A stretch of DNA of 64,000 nt from Paenibacillus gallinarum (GCF_014836635.1 NZ_JACSQL010000002.1:1-64000), one strand, 5' to 3'; shown: positions 35,983 to 46,781, numbered from the stretch's first letter. Notes: a model not told the origin generated them from the sequence alone. Numbers and translations are program-made.

Positions 35983-36522
35983 ATGAAGCATAAGGCATGG
36001 TTGTCAGGTGTAATGGTATTATCCGTTTTATTGTCGGGATGTGGAAACGGAGAAGCAGGGACAAAAACAGTCTCAACGACTCAGAATACTAATGTGGATT
36101 CAAATCAGGAACATAGCGGTCATCATCATAGTGTCTCAGCAAACGGAGATATTCAGGAGAGGACAGACTCGCAAAAAGATCTTCCTGCTTTTCTTGATGG
36201 ACAATCAGAAGAAATGCGTAACATTTATCTACTGTCTGCTCAGTATGCAGATGTACTGGAATTTATCCCTTGTTATTGCGGTTGTGGCGAAAGCGCGGGG
36301 CATAAAAGTAACTTGAACTGTTTTATTAAGGAGATAGAAGAAGACGGAGCCGTTGTATGGGACGACCATGGTACAAGATGTAATGTTTGTCTTGATATCG
36401 CTGTTTCTTCAGCAAAAATGGCGCATGAAGGGAGTTCTCTCCTTGAAATTCGTGAGGCAATGGAGGCAACCTATAAGGAAGGGTATGCGAAACCAACGCC
36501 AACTTCGATCCCGGAAGTATGA
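35983..36522 (+). CDS. PCYCGC-motif lipoprotein
   Basis: A 179-aa predicted lipoprotein with signal peptide and lipobox LLSGC (Cys near 21). A Ser/Thr/Asn-rich linker contains the His-rich HSGHHHS, followed by a domain with the family signature PCYCGCGESAGHKSNLNCF and later RCNVCLD. The cysteines and histidines suggest metal or redox function on the outer membrane face, which is inference because the family has no assigned role that I know. AAGGAGG precedes the ATG. It is probably co-transcribed with the Fluc pair and ends at a bidirectional terminator. Confidence 0.88.
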   Translation: MKHKAWLSGVMVLSVLLSGCGNGEAGTKTVSTTQNTNVDSNQEHSGHHHSVSANGDIQERTDSQKDLPAFLDGQSEEMRNIYLLSAQYADVLEFIPCYCGCGESAGHKSNLNCFIKEIEEDGAVVWDDHGTRCNVCLDIAVSSAKMAHEGSSLLEIREAMEATYKEGYAKPTPTSIPEV

Positions 36523-36564
36523 TATTTATCATAAATGAAAAATGATTCTTCATTTAGGCAGGAA

Positions 36565-36604
36565 AAAAGCCATCCTTCATGGTAATACATGAAGGATGGC
36601 TTTT
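36565..36604. terminator. Bidirectional terminator between the lipoprotein gene and mnmA
   Basis: Perfect 17-bp inverted repeat, 36565-36581 with 36588-36604, loop of six, A-run and T-run at the two ends. Confidence 0.95.
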
Positions 36605-36620
36605 ATTTTAGAATTCTGTT

Positions 36621-37769
<1,149 letters not shown>

Positions 37770-38029
37770 TTAGAATGTTTTTACGCGTTTTATTGTAACA
37801 CATTCGTGGTTAACTTACGATAGAATGGAAAAGTTGTGTTTATGTCCTTCCAGGACGGACATTTTTACTATTATCGTCAAGGTTTATTTTCCATATTCAC
37901 CGTTCTTATGTTACCATTATCAAAGGGTTATGATCGGAATAGAGTGGATTGGTTAAATATAGAAAAAGACAAAGAGACTTTTACTGATATAACAAACAAA
38001 TGACTATAAATTAATGAGGTGTACCTACT

Positions 38030-38449
38030 TTGAAAATATCAACCAAAGGCCGTTATGGATTAACAATTATGATGGAACTCTCTGGTCGTTTTGGCGAAGG
38101 GCCGACTTCACTGAAGAGTATTGCAGAGAAAAATCAACTTTCAGAACATTATCTAGAGCAACTCATAGCTCCTCTTCGTAATGCGGGACTCGTAAAAAGT
38201 ATTCGTGGTGCGTACGGCGGATATATTTTAGCTCGTGAACCTTACACGATTACAGCAGGAGATGTAATACGCGTACTTGAAGGACCGATTTCACCTGTTG
38301 ATTTCACGGAAGAAGATGATCCAGCTAAACGTGATTTATGGATCCGCATCCGCAACAGCATTGCAGATGTGCTCGATTCGACTACGTTACAAGATCTGAT
38401 ATCTTATAAAGAGAAATCTGACGCGGATAACTATATGTTCTATATTTAA
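38030..38449 (+). CDS. cymR: Rrf2-family regulator CymR
   Basis: Probable CymR, master repressor of cysteine/sulfur metabolism, which in Bacillus acts with CysK. The 139-aa protein has the winged helix block MKISTKGRYGLTIMMEL and wing IRGAYGGYILAREPYTITAGD. It contains no cysteine, so it cannot hold an Fe-S cluster as IscR does, which supports CymR. The start is TTG 38030, about 8 nt after TGAGGTG. It precedes iscS, as in Bacillus. The 278-bp region upstream, shared with divergent mnmA, is AT-rich and shows no operator I can name. Confidence 0.9.
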   Translation: MKISTKGRYGLTIMMELSGRFGEGPTSLKSIAEKNQLSEHYLEQLIAPLRNAGLVKSIRGAYGGYILAREPYTITAGDVIRVLEGPISPVDFTEEDDPAKRDLWIRIRNSIADVLDSTTLQDLISYKEKSDADNYMFYI

Positions 38450-38466
38450 TGCGGGGTGAAGTGAAA

Positions 38467-39615
38467 GTGAATATCTACTTGGATCATGCTGCATCTACTC
38501 CTGTGCATCCAGAAGTTGCCACTGCAATGTTTGAGGTAATGACTGGACAGTTCGGTAACGCATCAAGCGTGCACGCTTTCGGGCGTGCCGCAAAGCGTTC
38601 CGTAAGTGAAGCTAGGGATAAGATGGCGGCTTATTTGGGCTCTTCTCCGGACGAACTTGTGTTTACTTCCGGGGGGACAGAAAGTGATAATTTAGCCATT
38701 TTTGGTACAGCAGCTGCTGCGCTGGATAAAGGCAAGCATATTATTACGAGTCAAATCGAGCATCATGCTGTGCTTCATGCCCTTGCATCACTTGAGAAGC
38801 AAGGATATGAAGTTACTTATCTCCCTGTTGACTCTTATGGAATGATCGACATTGCTGACGTAGAGGCAGCAATCAGACCAGATACGGTTTTAATTAGCAT
38901 CATGTATGTTAATAATGAAGTAGGTACGGTCCAAAACATTGAGGAGATTGGCAAGATTGCAAAAGCTCACGACATTCCTTTTCATGTGGATGCCGTTCAA
39001 GCACTCGGATCTATTCCAATACATTTGCATCAGCTGCCTGTAGATTTGATGAGTTTTTCCGCTCACAAAATCAACGGACCTCAAGGGATTGGACTGTTGT
39101 ATGTTCGTAAAGGAATGAAGCTTGAGCCAATGGCCCATGGCGGGCTACAGGAACGCAAGCGTCGTGCGGGTACAGAAAATATGGCAGGGATCGCCGGTTT
39201 CGCTAAAGCAATGGAACTCCTGGAGAAGACGATGGGGGAACGGATGCTTCAGGATGCAGCGCTGCGCCAATTTTTTATTGAAGAGCTACAAAAAGAAGCA
39301 GGAGAAAATGCGGTCGTTGTAAACGGACACCCACAGCAAACGGTATCACATATTGTGAATGTCAGTTTTCCAGAAGTGAAAACAGAAACGATGCTGATGA
39401 ATTTGGATGTGGAAGGTATTGCTGCGGCAAGCGGCTCAGCCTGTACATCTGGTTCTCTTGAACGCTCTCATGTCCTTGAAGCTATGAATTTGCCAAAAGA
39501 AGTTATGGATTCAGCGATTCGATTTAGCTTTGGTTTGGGTAATAGTAAAAATGATTTGGAATATACGGCAAAAAAAGTTGGAACCATTCTGAAACGCTTG
39601 CGTAAAAGAGCGTAA
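38467..39615 (+). CDS. iscS: Cysteine desulfurase
   Basis: PLP enzyme that releases sulfur from cysteine for tRNA thiolation and cofactors; the Bacillus orthologue YrvO supplies MnmA. The 382-aa protein has IYLDHAASTPVHPEV at the N-terminus, the PLP lysine in MSFSAHKINGPQGIG, and the active-site Cys loop ASGSACTSGSLERSHVL. I choose GTG 38467, 8 nt after GGGGTG; an ATG at 38449 overlaps the cymR stop but has no ribosome site, and GTG 38461 is too close. It forms an operon with cymR. Confidence 0.95.
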   Translation: MNIYLDHAASTPVHPEVATAMFEVMTGQFGNASSVHAFGRAAKRSVSEARDKMAAYLGSSPDELVFTSGGTESDNLAIFGTAAAALDKGKHIITSQIEHHAVLHALASLEKQGYEVTYLPVDSYGMIDIADVEAAIRPDTVLISIMYVNNEVGTVQNIEEIGKIAKAHDIPFHVDAVQALGSIPIHLHQLPVDLMSFSAHKINGPQGIGLLYVRKGMKLEPMAHGGLQERKRRAGTENMAGIAGFAKAMELLEKTMGERMLQDAALRQFFIEELQKEAGENAVVVNGHPQQTVSHIVNVSFPEVKTETMLMNLDVEGIAAASGSACTSGSLERSHVLEAMNLPKEVMDSAIRFSFGLGNSKNDLEYTAKKVGTILKRLRKRA

Positions 39616-39768
39616 GGGTTTCCTTGTATAGGGACAGAGGAGGGATTATGCGTCTGTTGTCACCAGCCGAATGAAAGAGTTGTTAATCTTAATATGGTTT
39701 CTTGTGCATACTAAGGTGAACATACTGTTTCATAATTGACTTTAGGTGATGGAAGGGATAATCCTGTC

Positions 39769-40290
39769 ATGAAACTTCAAGAAATGATTGGACTTGCCGT
39801 ATTTGATATCGAAGAAGGTAAGAAGATCGGCAAAATATGCGATTTTACTCTAACAACAGATTGGCAACTCACCGGAATTGAATTGGATGGAAGAGGTTTT
39901 TTTTCTAAACAAGTCAAAACGGTGTCTTGGGAAGACATCCTTGCTTATGGCAACGATGCTGTGATGATTCGAAACAAACAGGCTGTCCGTAAAACGGATG
40001 CTGACAACATAAAATATAATTATTTAAAAGGACATCATAAACTCAGGGATATGACGGTGATAACGCAGGAAGGTCTGCAACTCGGACGGATTACCGATGT
40101 TTATTTTGACCAAAAAATGGGGAAAAATATACTAGGACTCGAAATCAGTGATGGATTTGTAATGGATCTGATGGAAGGTCGAAAATGGTTGCCTCGCACG
40201 GATGAAATGAAGATAGGTGAACATACAGTCGTAGTTCCTACGGCAAGCGAGCAGCATTTAGTAGATGCTATTCATTCTGTAAACGGATAG
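39769..40290 (+). CDS. PRC-barrel domain protein (YrrD-like)
   Basis: A 173-aa soluble protein with two PRC-barrel repeats. The first contains MIGLAVFDIEEGKKIGKICDF and the second MTVITQEGLQLGRITDVYF, each a small beta-barrel used for RNA or protein contacts. B. subtilis YrrD has the same make-up and sits in the same region between iscS and alaS. The start is ATG 39769, about 9 nt after GAAGGGAT. It may be co-transcribed with the small zinc-ribbon gene 11 bp downstream. Role unknown. Confidence 0.85.
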   Translation: MKLQEMIGLAVFDIEEGKKIGKICDFTLTTDWQLTGIELDGRGFFSKQVKTVSWEDILAYGNDAVMIRNKQAVRKTDADNIKYNYLKGHHKLRDMTVITQEGLQLGRITDVYFDQKMGKNILGLEISDGFVMDLMEGRKWLPRTDEMKIGEHTVVVPTASEQHLVDAIHSVNG

Positions 40291-40301
40291 GTGGAAATGT
40301 A

Positions 40302-40511
40302 ATGAAATGTCCAAATTGTAATTCAAAAGATATAGGTAAAATTGGTTCTCATCAATTCTATTGTTGGGGATGCTTTATAGAACTTAATGTAAATGGAGAA
40401 AAAATGTCGGTGTATCAAGTCGAAGAAGACGGTACACTGAGTTCGCTTGACGATCTTTTCTTTGGAGAAGAGATCGTTCAGGAGTACCCTGGAATGCATA
40501 TAGCTCCTTAA
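40302..40511 (+). CDS. Small zinc-ribbon-like protein, 69 aa
   Basis: Opens with MKCPNCNSKDIGKIG and continues FYCWGCFIEL, giving two CxxC pairs that should bind one zinc. The C-terminal half is acidic (EEDGTLSSLDDLFFGEE). TAGGTGG lies about 8 nt before the ATG. Only 11 bp after the PRC-barrel gene, so likely the same transcript. A small protein of this kind occurs near yrrD in Bacillus, but I cannot name it with certainty. Confidence 0.8.
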   Translation: MKCPNCNSKDIGKIGSHQFYCWGCFIELNVNGEKMSVYQVEEDGTLSSLDDLFFGEEIVQEYPGMHIAP

Positions 40512-40662
40512 CCTTTGTTAATAACTTCCTCTATAAACGGTCTGGCACACTTTTGTCGTAGTCGTATATATGACTTGGTTGTGGTTTAGTAGTTCTGTTT
40601 AGAGGTAGGTAAGGTACATAGGAGGATGAAGACTCCAATTAATACAATTGTTTTTTATATAG

Positions 40663-40716
40663 AAACACTTGCGCAGCTTGAGATGACTTTCGAGCGGTAC
40701 AAGTGTTTTTGTATTT
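40663..40716 (+). terminator. Terminator before the AI-2E permease
   Basis: AAACACTTG (40663-40671) / CAAGTGTTT (40700-40708), 28-nt loop with inner structure, followed by TTTGTATTTTT. The remainder of the 307-bp gap (40512-40818) holds no gene I can support. Confidence 0.75.
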
Positions 40717-40818
40717 TTACAGTTGATACAAGCAGATTTCACCTCGATCTTCAGGGTTAATTTATCCACTCACTACATATACTTACAAGGATAAGCCTGT
40801 CCGAGGAGGAATCTTGAT

Positions 40819-41889
40819 GTGGAACATCTAACGAAAAACAAGCTGTTCCGTTACGGACTGCTCGTGCTGCTGGCCCTCGTCATTCTATATTTTGTGTGGC
40901 TGCTGCGTCCTATGCTGCTGGGGATTTACGGTTTTTTGAAAGCCATATTTGCCCCTTTTCTAGTGGCATTAATTATTTCATATGTTCTGAATCCGATTGT
41001 ATCTATGCTTGGGGGACGTAAAGTTCCGCGTACCGTCGCTGTGCTGCTCATTTACGCTGTATTTCTGACATCTTTGGCTGTCATTTTGATGAATGTCATA
41101 CCGATGTTTATAGAACAATTGGAGCAACTGAATGAACATTTGCCTGAGCTGAATATGCATGCTCAAAGCTTGCTGAATAATATGAACAGTAATCTCATTC
41201 CACCAGGCGTTCGTGTGGGAATCAATGGCTGGATGTATCAGATGGAGAATAAGCTGGCTTCCGGCATTTCTGTCTTTATGGATAATATCGGGGCTACCAT
41301 CAGCACCATTTTCAATATTTTCATCGTACCTTTCTTAATCTTTTATATGCTTAAAGATTTTGATGTGATGGAAAAAGCCGTTGTTTCTTATTTACCCCGG
41401 ACCCAGCGGAAATCGATTGTTATGCTTCTCAAAGAGATTGATACTGCACTTGGAAATTATATAAGAGGACAATTTCTGGTGTGTATTATTGTGGGTGTGT
41501 TTGCCTATATTGGATATATGGTGATTGGTATGCCTTATGCACTTATTCTAGCAAGTATGGTGAGTGTGTTTAACATTGTCCCTTATTTGGGACCGTTTCT
41601 TGGGGCAGCACCTGCCGTAGTGATGGCTTCAACCATATCGGTAAAAATGTTGATTTTCGTCATTGTCGTAAATACACTATGCCAAATTCTCGAAAGTAAT
41701 GTGATCTCTCCTCAGGTTGTGGGGAGAACGCTTCATTTACATCCACTGACCATTATTTTTGCTCTGCTCGTAGGGGGAGAACTTGCAGGAATTGTGGGGT
41801 TAATTCTGGCTGTTCCAGTCTTTGCAGTGTTAAAAGTGGTTTGCCAGCATTTCTTTTTGTACTATATCAAGCGTAAAACCATTGAGTAG
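40819..41889 (+). CDS. AI-2E family transporter (YrrI-like)
   Basis: A 356-aa membrane protein of the AI-2E/PerM exporter family, with about eight hydrophobic segments. Family blocks include FVALIISYVLNPIV-type region near 45-60, FIVPFLIFYMLKDFD, YIRGQFLVCIIVG and NIVPYLGPFLGA. The family contains antiporters and putative quorum-signal exporters; the substrate here is unknown. The start is GTG 40819, 8 nt after AGGAGGA; a nearby ATG (40817) reads into an early stop. B. subtilis YrrI occupies the same place upstream of alaS. Confidence 0.9.
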   Translation: MEHLTKNKLFRYGLLVLLALVILYFVWLLRPMLLGIYGFLKAIFAPFLVALIISYVLNPIVSMLGGRKVPRTVAVLLIYAVFLTSLAVILMNVIPMFIEQLEQLNEHLPELNMHAQSLLNNMNSNLIPPGVRVGINGWMYQMENKLASGISVFMDNIGATISTIFNIFIVPFLIFYMLKDFDVMEKAVVSYLPRTQRKSIVMLLKEIDTALGNYIRGQFLVCIIVGVFAYIGYMVIGMPYALILASMVSVFNIVPYLGPFLGAAPAVVMASTISVKMLIFVIVVNTLCQILESNVISPQVVGRTLHLHPLTIIFALLVGGELAGIVGLILAVPVFAVLKVVCQHFFLYYIKRKTIE

Positions 41890-42000
41890 CGAGGGAACCA
41901 AGGGGACTAAAAATAGAGCTTATTTATTCTTAGATATGCCCCCTGCAAAAAGTCCTTGATAGGATGAGTAAAGATCCTTATGGGGCTTCGCCTGCTTGCA

Positions 42001-42029
42001 TTGACACCATTCTGCTCTAAAGATATAAT
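42001..42029 (+). promoter_or_regulatory. Consensus promoter of alaS
   Basis: TTGACA (42001-42006), 17-nt spacer, TATAAT (42024-42029): a perfect match to the housekeeping sigma-A consensus, driving the T-box leader. Confidence 0.92.
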
Positions 42030-42054
42030 CGGTTATATATGTATATCGTAAAAT

Positions 42055-42358
42055 ACAGTGATGAAATCAAGTACGTCAGGGTGTTTCTACAGAGAATGGA
42101 CTCCTACTATCTAAGGTACATAAGTACTCTATGGATAGCAGGCTGGAAGAGTCCTGAAATGAAGCGGCGGAAAGCTAATTTCGGAGTGCGGTTAAAAGCC
42201 GCCGGATGACCTCCGTTATCGGGTTCTAACAAGGCGATCGCCGGTTTTACTCTTTTGCTTAGGACATGCTTATGCATGCTTTTGCAATAGAATGTAATGG
42301 CGATAACCAGGGTGGTACCGCGAACTTCTCGTCCCTGATTTATTCAGGGGCGTTTTTT
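42055..42358 (+). promoter_or_regulatory. T-box leader of alaS, specifier GCT (Ala)
   Basis: Stem I base GAAAT (42063-42067) pairs with ATTTC (42178-42182). The specifier loop has AGTA (42070-42073) opposite GGAAA-GCT-A, giving specifier GCT (42174-42176), an Ala codon. The distal arm GGACTC/GAGTCC is present. The T-box AGGGTGGTACCGCG (42309-42322) has the UGGU bulge for the tRNA acceptor end. The terminator is CGTCCCTGA / TCAGGGGCG followed by seven T (42330-42358). Confidence 0.95.
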
Positions 42359-42361
42359 TGT

Positions 42362-42678
42362 TTTTTATATGGGAAGTTCCGCTCGCTTTTATGAATCTGT
42401 TACTCCTGTTTTTTTACTGTAGGGAGTAACCTTTTCAATCTTTATATTTTTTAGCCAGGGAATATGTTTCCGCTATCCCTAGCGTAATGACCAGCATGTT
42501 TGAAGAAGCGAAGCGTTCGTATTTGGTTCTGATATGATTAAAGTAGGAACCAAACTAGATCTGAGATTTCAGAAACAACGACGATCGGAAAACAAGCTGG
42601 GCGTGAAGCGGCTTAAATAAGCGGACAGATCATATTTACGGCTAATCCAATATACAATTTAAACCGGAGGTTATGACC
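42362..42678 (+). other. Long leader between the T-box terminator and alaS
   Basis: About 315 bp without a gene. It contains GTTACTCC (42399-42406) / GGAGTAAC (42423-42430), a hairpin followed by CTTTTC, and TTTGGTTC (42522-42529) / GAACCAAA (42547-42554). The only small frame, 13 codons from ATG 42498, has no ribosome site. It may be plain 5' UTR or hold a second control element. Confidence 0.5.
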
Positions 42679-45300
42679 ATGAAGGCAAGTGAAATCCGTT
42701 CCAAATGGATCGAGTTTTTCAAAACCAAAAATCATAAAATTGAACCGAGTGCATCGCTTGTACCTCATAACGATCCCTCACTATTATGGATCAATGCAGG
42801 TATGGCGCCGCTTAAGCCTTACTTTGACGGCCGTGTAAAACCGGAGAATCCGCGTATTGCTAACTCTCAAAAATGTATTCGTACCAACGATATCGAAAAT
42901 GTAGGGAAAACACGCAGACACCATACTTTCTTTGAGATGCTGGGGAACTTCTCCATTGGCGATTATTTCAAAGAAGAAGCAGTAACGTGGGCTTGGGAGT
43001 TTTTGACTGATAAAAAATGGATCGGATTTGATCCGGAGCGTTTGTCCGTTACGGTGTACCCAGAAGACGAAGAGGCTTTCAAACTGTGGAATGAAAAAAT
43101 TGGTCTGCCTGCAGAACGCATCATTAAATTAGAAGAGAATTTTTGGGATATCGGTGAAGGTCCTTGTGGTCCTTGTACAGAAATTTTCTATGACCGCGGA
43201 GAAGCGTATGGCAATGATCCTGAAGATCCAGAACTGTATCCTGGCGGAGAAAACGAACGTTACCTTGAAGTATGGAATCTGGTATTCTCCCAGTTTAACC
43301 ATAACAAAGATGGCAGTTACACGCCGCTTCCAAACAAGAACATTGATACAGGTGCTGGACTAGAGCGCTTTGCATCTATTTTGCAAAACGTAGATTCTAA
43401 CTTTGATACGGATCTATTCCAGCCCACTATTCAGCGTACAGCAGAACTAGCTGGTGTGAAATATAACGACAGTGTAGAAATAGATGTAGCTCTGAAAGTC
43501 ATCGCTGACCATGTTCGTACCGTTGCTTTTGCTGTTGGTGATGGGGTACTTCCTTCTAATGAAGGCCGTGGATATGTTATCCGCCGATTGCTGCGCCGTG
43601 CAGTACGTTACGGAAAAGTACTTGGACTCGATCGTCCATTCATGTATGAGCTGACACAGCAGGTTGCTGATGTAATGGGCGTCTATTACCCAGAGGTTGT
43701 AGAAAAACGCGAATTCATCGCGAAAGTAATTAAAACAGAAGAAGAACGCTTCCATGAAACGCTAAGCGATGGTCTTGCTATTCTCGCTGATATCAGCGGA
43801 CAAGCAAAAGCGAACGGACAAAATGTGATCAGCGGCAGTGATGCTTTCAAATTGTACGATACTTATGGTTTCCCATTTGATCTTACTGAAGATTATGCAG
43901 CGGAACATGGACTTACGGTTGACCGCGAAGGTTTTGATAAGGCGATGGAAGAACAACGTAATCGTGCACGTTCAGCACGCCAAGATAACGCTAGTATGAA
44001 AATTCAGGGCGGAGCGATCTCGGAGCTTACGGTTAAAAGTGAATTTGTTGGATATAATGACCTCGTGACCGAAGCCAAAGTCGTAGCAATTATTCGTGAC
44101 GAAGAAATGGTGGATTCCGTAAGCGAAGGCGATACTTGTCAGATCGTTCTAGACCGTACTCCTTTCTATGCCGAAAGCGGCGGTCAAGTAAGTGACGAAG
44201 GTATTTTGCGCGGTGAAAGTGTATTTGCTAATGTAAAAGGTCTCTTCAAAGCGCCTCTTGGACAACATGTTCATATGGTAACCATTGATTCTGGGGAACT
44301 TCGTGTTGGAGATTCTATCAAGGCTGAAGTAGATAAAACCAGTCGTGAAGCGATTGTAAAAAATCATACAGCAACACATTTGCTGCATAAGGCACTAAAA
44401 GAAGTGTTAGGAGATCATGTTAATCAGGCAGGTTCTCTTGTAGAACCAGGACGCTTGCGGTTTGACTTCTCTCACTTTGGCGGAATTACACCAGAAGAAC
44501 TGGCTGTTATTGAACGTAAAGTAAACGAACAAATCTGGAGACAAATTCCGGTTGTTATCGAATACAAATCCATTGACGAAGTAAAAGCAATGGGTGCTAT
44601 GGCTCTATTCGGCGAAAAGTACGGTGATATTGTTCGCGTTGTACAGGTGGGTGATTACAGCCTTGAACTGTGCGGAGGTTGTCATGTGAATAATACGTCG
44701 GAGATCGGTTTGTTTAAACTTGTTAGTGAAAGCGGAATTGGATCTGGCGTAAGACGTATCGAGGCTTTGACAGGACGCGGTGCATATGAATACATGGAAA
44801 GTCAGTTAGATCTTTTGAAACAAGCAGCAGCTTCGCTCAAGTCGAATCTAAATGATGTGCCTAAACGTATTGATGCAATGCATGCTCAAGTCAAGGAACT
44901 CACTCGTGAGAATGAATCTCTCCAAGGAAAACTTAGCTCCATTGAAGCAGGACAACTTACGGATAAAGTAGTTCAGCATGGAGATACCAAAGTACTTACA
45001 GCTCGCGTTGAAGCAGCGGGAATGGATACACTTCGTACTCTTGCAGATGAGCTTAAAGGGAAATTGCCTGATACGGTGATTGTTCTTGGTGCTGCAGCAG
45101 AGGAAAAAGTCAACTTTGTTGTCATTGTCCCACAAGATCAGGTGAAAAAAGGCCTGCATGCCGGTAAAATTGTGAAAGAAGTCGCTGCAGTATGCGGAGG
45201 CGGAGGCGGTGGACGCCCTGATATGGCTCAAGCTGGCGGTAAAGATGCGGCTAAACTTGATGAAGCACTTCGTCTTGCTGAACAAATTATTGCGGGATAA
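42679..45300 (+). CDS. alaS: Alanyl-tRNA synthetase
   Basis: Class II synthetase charging tRNA-Ala, with a built-in editing domain that clears Ser/Gly-tRNA. The 873-aa protein has the class II core ([36 protein letters not shown]), the editing site [11 protein letters not shown], the zinc-linked [15 protein letters not shown] motif, a coiled-coil and a C-Ala domain ending in a [15 protein letters not shown] loop. The start is ATG 42679, 8 nt after CGGAGG; the ATG 6 nt earlier is too close. Confidence 0.98.
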   Translation: MKASEIRSKWIEFFKTKNHKIEPSASLVPHNDPSLLWINAGMAPLKPYFDGRVKPENPRIANSQKCIRTNDIENVGKTRRHHTFFEMLGNFSIGDYFKEEAVTWAWEFLTDKKWIGFDPERLSVTVYPEDEEAFKLWNEKIGLPAERIIKLEENFWDIGEGPCGPCTEIFYDRGEAYGNDPEDPELYPGGENERYLEVWNLVFSQFNHNKDGSYTPLPNKNIDTGAGLERFASILQNVDSNFDTDLFQPTIQRTAELAGVKYNDSVEIDVALKVIADHVRTVAFAVGDGVLPSNEGRGYVIRRLLRRAVRYGKVLGLDRPFMYELTQQVADVMGVYYPEVVEKREFIAKVIKTEEERFHETLSDGLAILADISGQAKANGQNVISGSDAFKLYDTYGFPFDLTEDYAAEHGLTVDREGFDKAMEEQRNRARSARQDNASMKIQGGAISELTVKSEFVGYNDLVTEAKVVAIIRDEEMVDSVSEGDTCQIVLDRTPFYAESGGQVSDEGILRGESVFANVKGLFKAPLGQHVHMVTIDSGELRVGDSIKAEVDKTSREAIVKNHTATHLLHKALKEVLGDHVNQAGSLVEPGRLRFDFSHFGGITPEELAVIERKVNEQIWRQIPVVIEYKSIDEVKAMGAMALFGEKYGDIVRVVQVGDYSLELCGGCHVNNTSEIGLFKLVSESGIGSGVRRIEALTGRGAYEYMESQLDLLKQAAASLKSNLNDVPKRIDAMHAQVKELTRENESLQGKLSSIEAGQLTDKVVQHGDTKVLTARVEAAGMDTLRTLADELKGKLPDTVIVLGAAAEEKVNFVVIVPQDQVKKGLHAGKIVKEVAAVCGGGGGGRPDMAQAGGKDAAKLDEALRLAEQIIAG

Positions 45301-45443
45301 GGTTTTATAACGTTTGCAAAAAACAAAATATTCTCACTTTCCTGCTATATTTACAGAGGACAGAATATGTTATTATAGAGAAGAAATCAATTCGGCATAT
45401 CCAAAATGAATAATTTTGATTTATGCAGAAGCGAGGTGTCGTT

Positions 45444-45704
45444 ATGGACTCCATGGATAAGACAGTTAAATTTAATGTGAAAGGCGATGTGGAAGAAGCT
45501 TCTGCACAAGAGATTCTTCTTAAAGTGTATGACTCCCTTCAAGAAAAAGATTACAACCCCATTAATCAAATGGTGGGCTATCTTATTTCCGGGGATCCTG
45601 CTTATATCCCGCGCCACAACAATGCAAGAAGTCTGGTCCGCAAAAAAGAACGCGACGAACTGATTGAAGAATTAGTACGTTCTTATCTGGCCAATCACCG
45701 ATAA
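45444..45704 (+). CDS. ireB: IreB-family regulatory phosphoprotein
   Basis: An 86-aa protein of the IreB/DUF965 (YrzL) family. IreB is a substrate of the PASTA kinase IreK in Enterococcus and restrains cephalosporin resistance. Family-typical sequence includes [15 protein letters not shown], with a candidate phospho-Thr near residue 7, [20 protein letters not shown] and [19 protein letters not shown]. The start is ATG 45444, about 6 nt after GAGGTG; the longer frame from 45423 lacks a ribosome site. It is first in an ireB-ruvX-DUF1292 unit, as in Bacillus. Confidence 0.93.
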   Translation: MDSMDKTVKFNVKGDVEEASAQEILLKVYDSLQEKDYNPINQMVGYLISGDPAYIPRHNNARSLVRKKERDELIEELVRSYLANHR

Positions 45705-45720
45705 GAATAAGGAGAAATGA

Positions 45721-46137
45721 ATGAAGATCTTAGGCTTAGATTATGGCGACCGCAGAATTGGCGTTGCTCTTAGTGACGCCTTTGGCTGGACTGCTCAAGG
45801 TTTAGAAGTTATTGAACGGCGCCGCGCAGGGGACGAAATCGTACGAATCACTGAACTTGTCAAAATGAACGAGGTTAGTGAAATCGTCGTCGGGTTACCC
45901 AAAAACATGAACGGCACCGTGGGTCCTCGTGGTGAGATCTGCATCGAATTTGCAGAAACGCTACGGGAAACATTGGACTTGCCCGTACACCTATGGGATG
46001 AAAGGCTCAGCACCGTTTCGGCGGAGCGAACGCTGGTTGATGCCGACGTAAGCCGAAAGAAGCGTAAAAAGGTTGTGGACAAAATGGCCGCAAGCCTAAT
46101 ATTACAAAATTATTTAGATGCCAAAAGTACAAGGTGA
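45721..46137 (+). CDS. ruvX: RuvX/YqgF-type nuclease
   Basis: RNase-H-fold protein implicated in 16S rRNA 5'-end maturation and proposed as a Holliday-junction resolvase. The 138-aa protein has catalytic blocks LGLDYGDRRIGVALSD, VVGLPKNMNGTVGPRG and WDERLSTVSAERTL. AAGGAG precedes the ATG by 6-7 nt. It is located between ireB and a DUF1292 gene, an order widely kept in Bacillota. The B. subtilis name is YrrK. Confidence 0.95.
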   Translation: MKILGLDYGDRRIGVALSDAFGWTAQGLEVIERRRAGDEIVRITELVKMNEVSEIVVGLPKNMNGTVGPRGEICIEFAETLRETLDLPVHLWDERLSTVSAERTLVDADVSRKKRKKVVDKMAASLILQNYLDAKSTR

Positions 46138-46150
46138 GGGGGAGTTTACT

Positions 46151-46459
46151 ATGACTGATATTCATATGGGTATGGAAGAGGATCGCGAGATCATATATAT
46201 CACGGATGAAGAAGGTAATGACGAAGAGTTTGAGGTGCTCATGACCTTCGATGTAGATGGATCAGACGCTAAATATATGATGGTTGTTCCTGTCGATGTG
46301 AGCGAGGATGAAGATGAGTCTGAAGTCTACGCTTTCCGTTATGAAGAAGAAGGGGACGACATCAAGCTGTTTATGATTCAAGATGAAGCAGAATGGGCGA
46401 TTGTGGAAGAAACTTTTAATACTCTCGTAGATTCAGAAGACGACGAGGAGAATGTATAG
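46151..46459 (+). CDS. DUF1292 protein (YrzB-like)
   Basis: A 102-aa very acidic protein (ITDEEGNDEEFEVLMTFDVD, then AFRYEEEGDDIKLFMIQDEAEWAIVEETF), typical of the DUF1292/YrzB family whose role is unknown. The start is ATG 46151, preceded by GAGGGGGAG; the frame from 46118 overlaps ruvX and is rejected. It is immediately followed by a related gene, which starts at the base after its stop. Confidence 0.92.
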   Translation: MTDIHMGMEEDREIIYITDEEGNDEEFEVLMTFDVDGSDAKYMMVVPVDVSEDEDESEVYAFRYEEEGDDIKLFMIQDEAEWAIVEETFNTLVDSEDDEENV

Positions 46460-46774
46460 ATGACAGATTTTCCTTTTACAAGAGCGGATCTGATCATTAC
46501 GACTCGCTTGCAAGAAGCATTTGGAACAGAGGTTGAGCTCGAAGAAGCGAATGGTAAATCCGTTCCTTATAAACTGCTCGCTGAGTTTGAAGTGCAAGGA
46601 CAGGGTTATGCTGTACTGCAATCCTTAACAAGTAAGAATGAAGAATATGAACTTTTGCGTGTAGAAATTACAGCAGAAGGTCATCCAGAGCTTCATACCA
46701 TTGAAGATGATGAAGAATGGGAAAATATTGCGGAACTCTATGATGAATGGTCATTACCTGACGACCAAGGTTAA
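46460..46774 (+). CDS. DUF1292-like paralogue, 104 aa
   Basis: Acidic 104-aa protein with the same pattern as its neighbour (YKLLAEFEVQGQGYAVLQSL, then IEDDEEWENIAELYDEW), but an extra N-terminal segment (DLIITTRLQEAFG). It abuts the previous stop (TAG-ATG), with AGGAGA inside the end of the upstream gene as ribosome site, so translation is probably coupled. Likely a diverged duplicate. Function unknown. Confidence 0.85.
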   Translation: MTDFPFTRADLIITTRLQEAFGTEVELEEANGKSVPYKLLAEFEVQGQGYAVLQSLTSKNEEYELLRVEITAEGHPELHTIEDDEEWENIAELYDEWSLPDDQG

Positions 46775-46781
46775 TACGAGG

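Noticed and set aside
40626-40760. About 44-codon frame (MKTPINTIVFYIETL...)
   Set aside because: AGGAGG touches the ATG with no spacing, and the frame runs through the terminator stem at 40663-40716.
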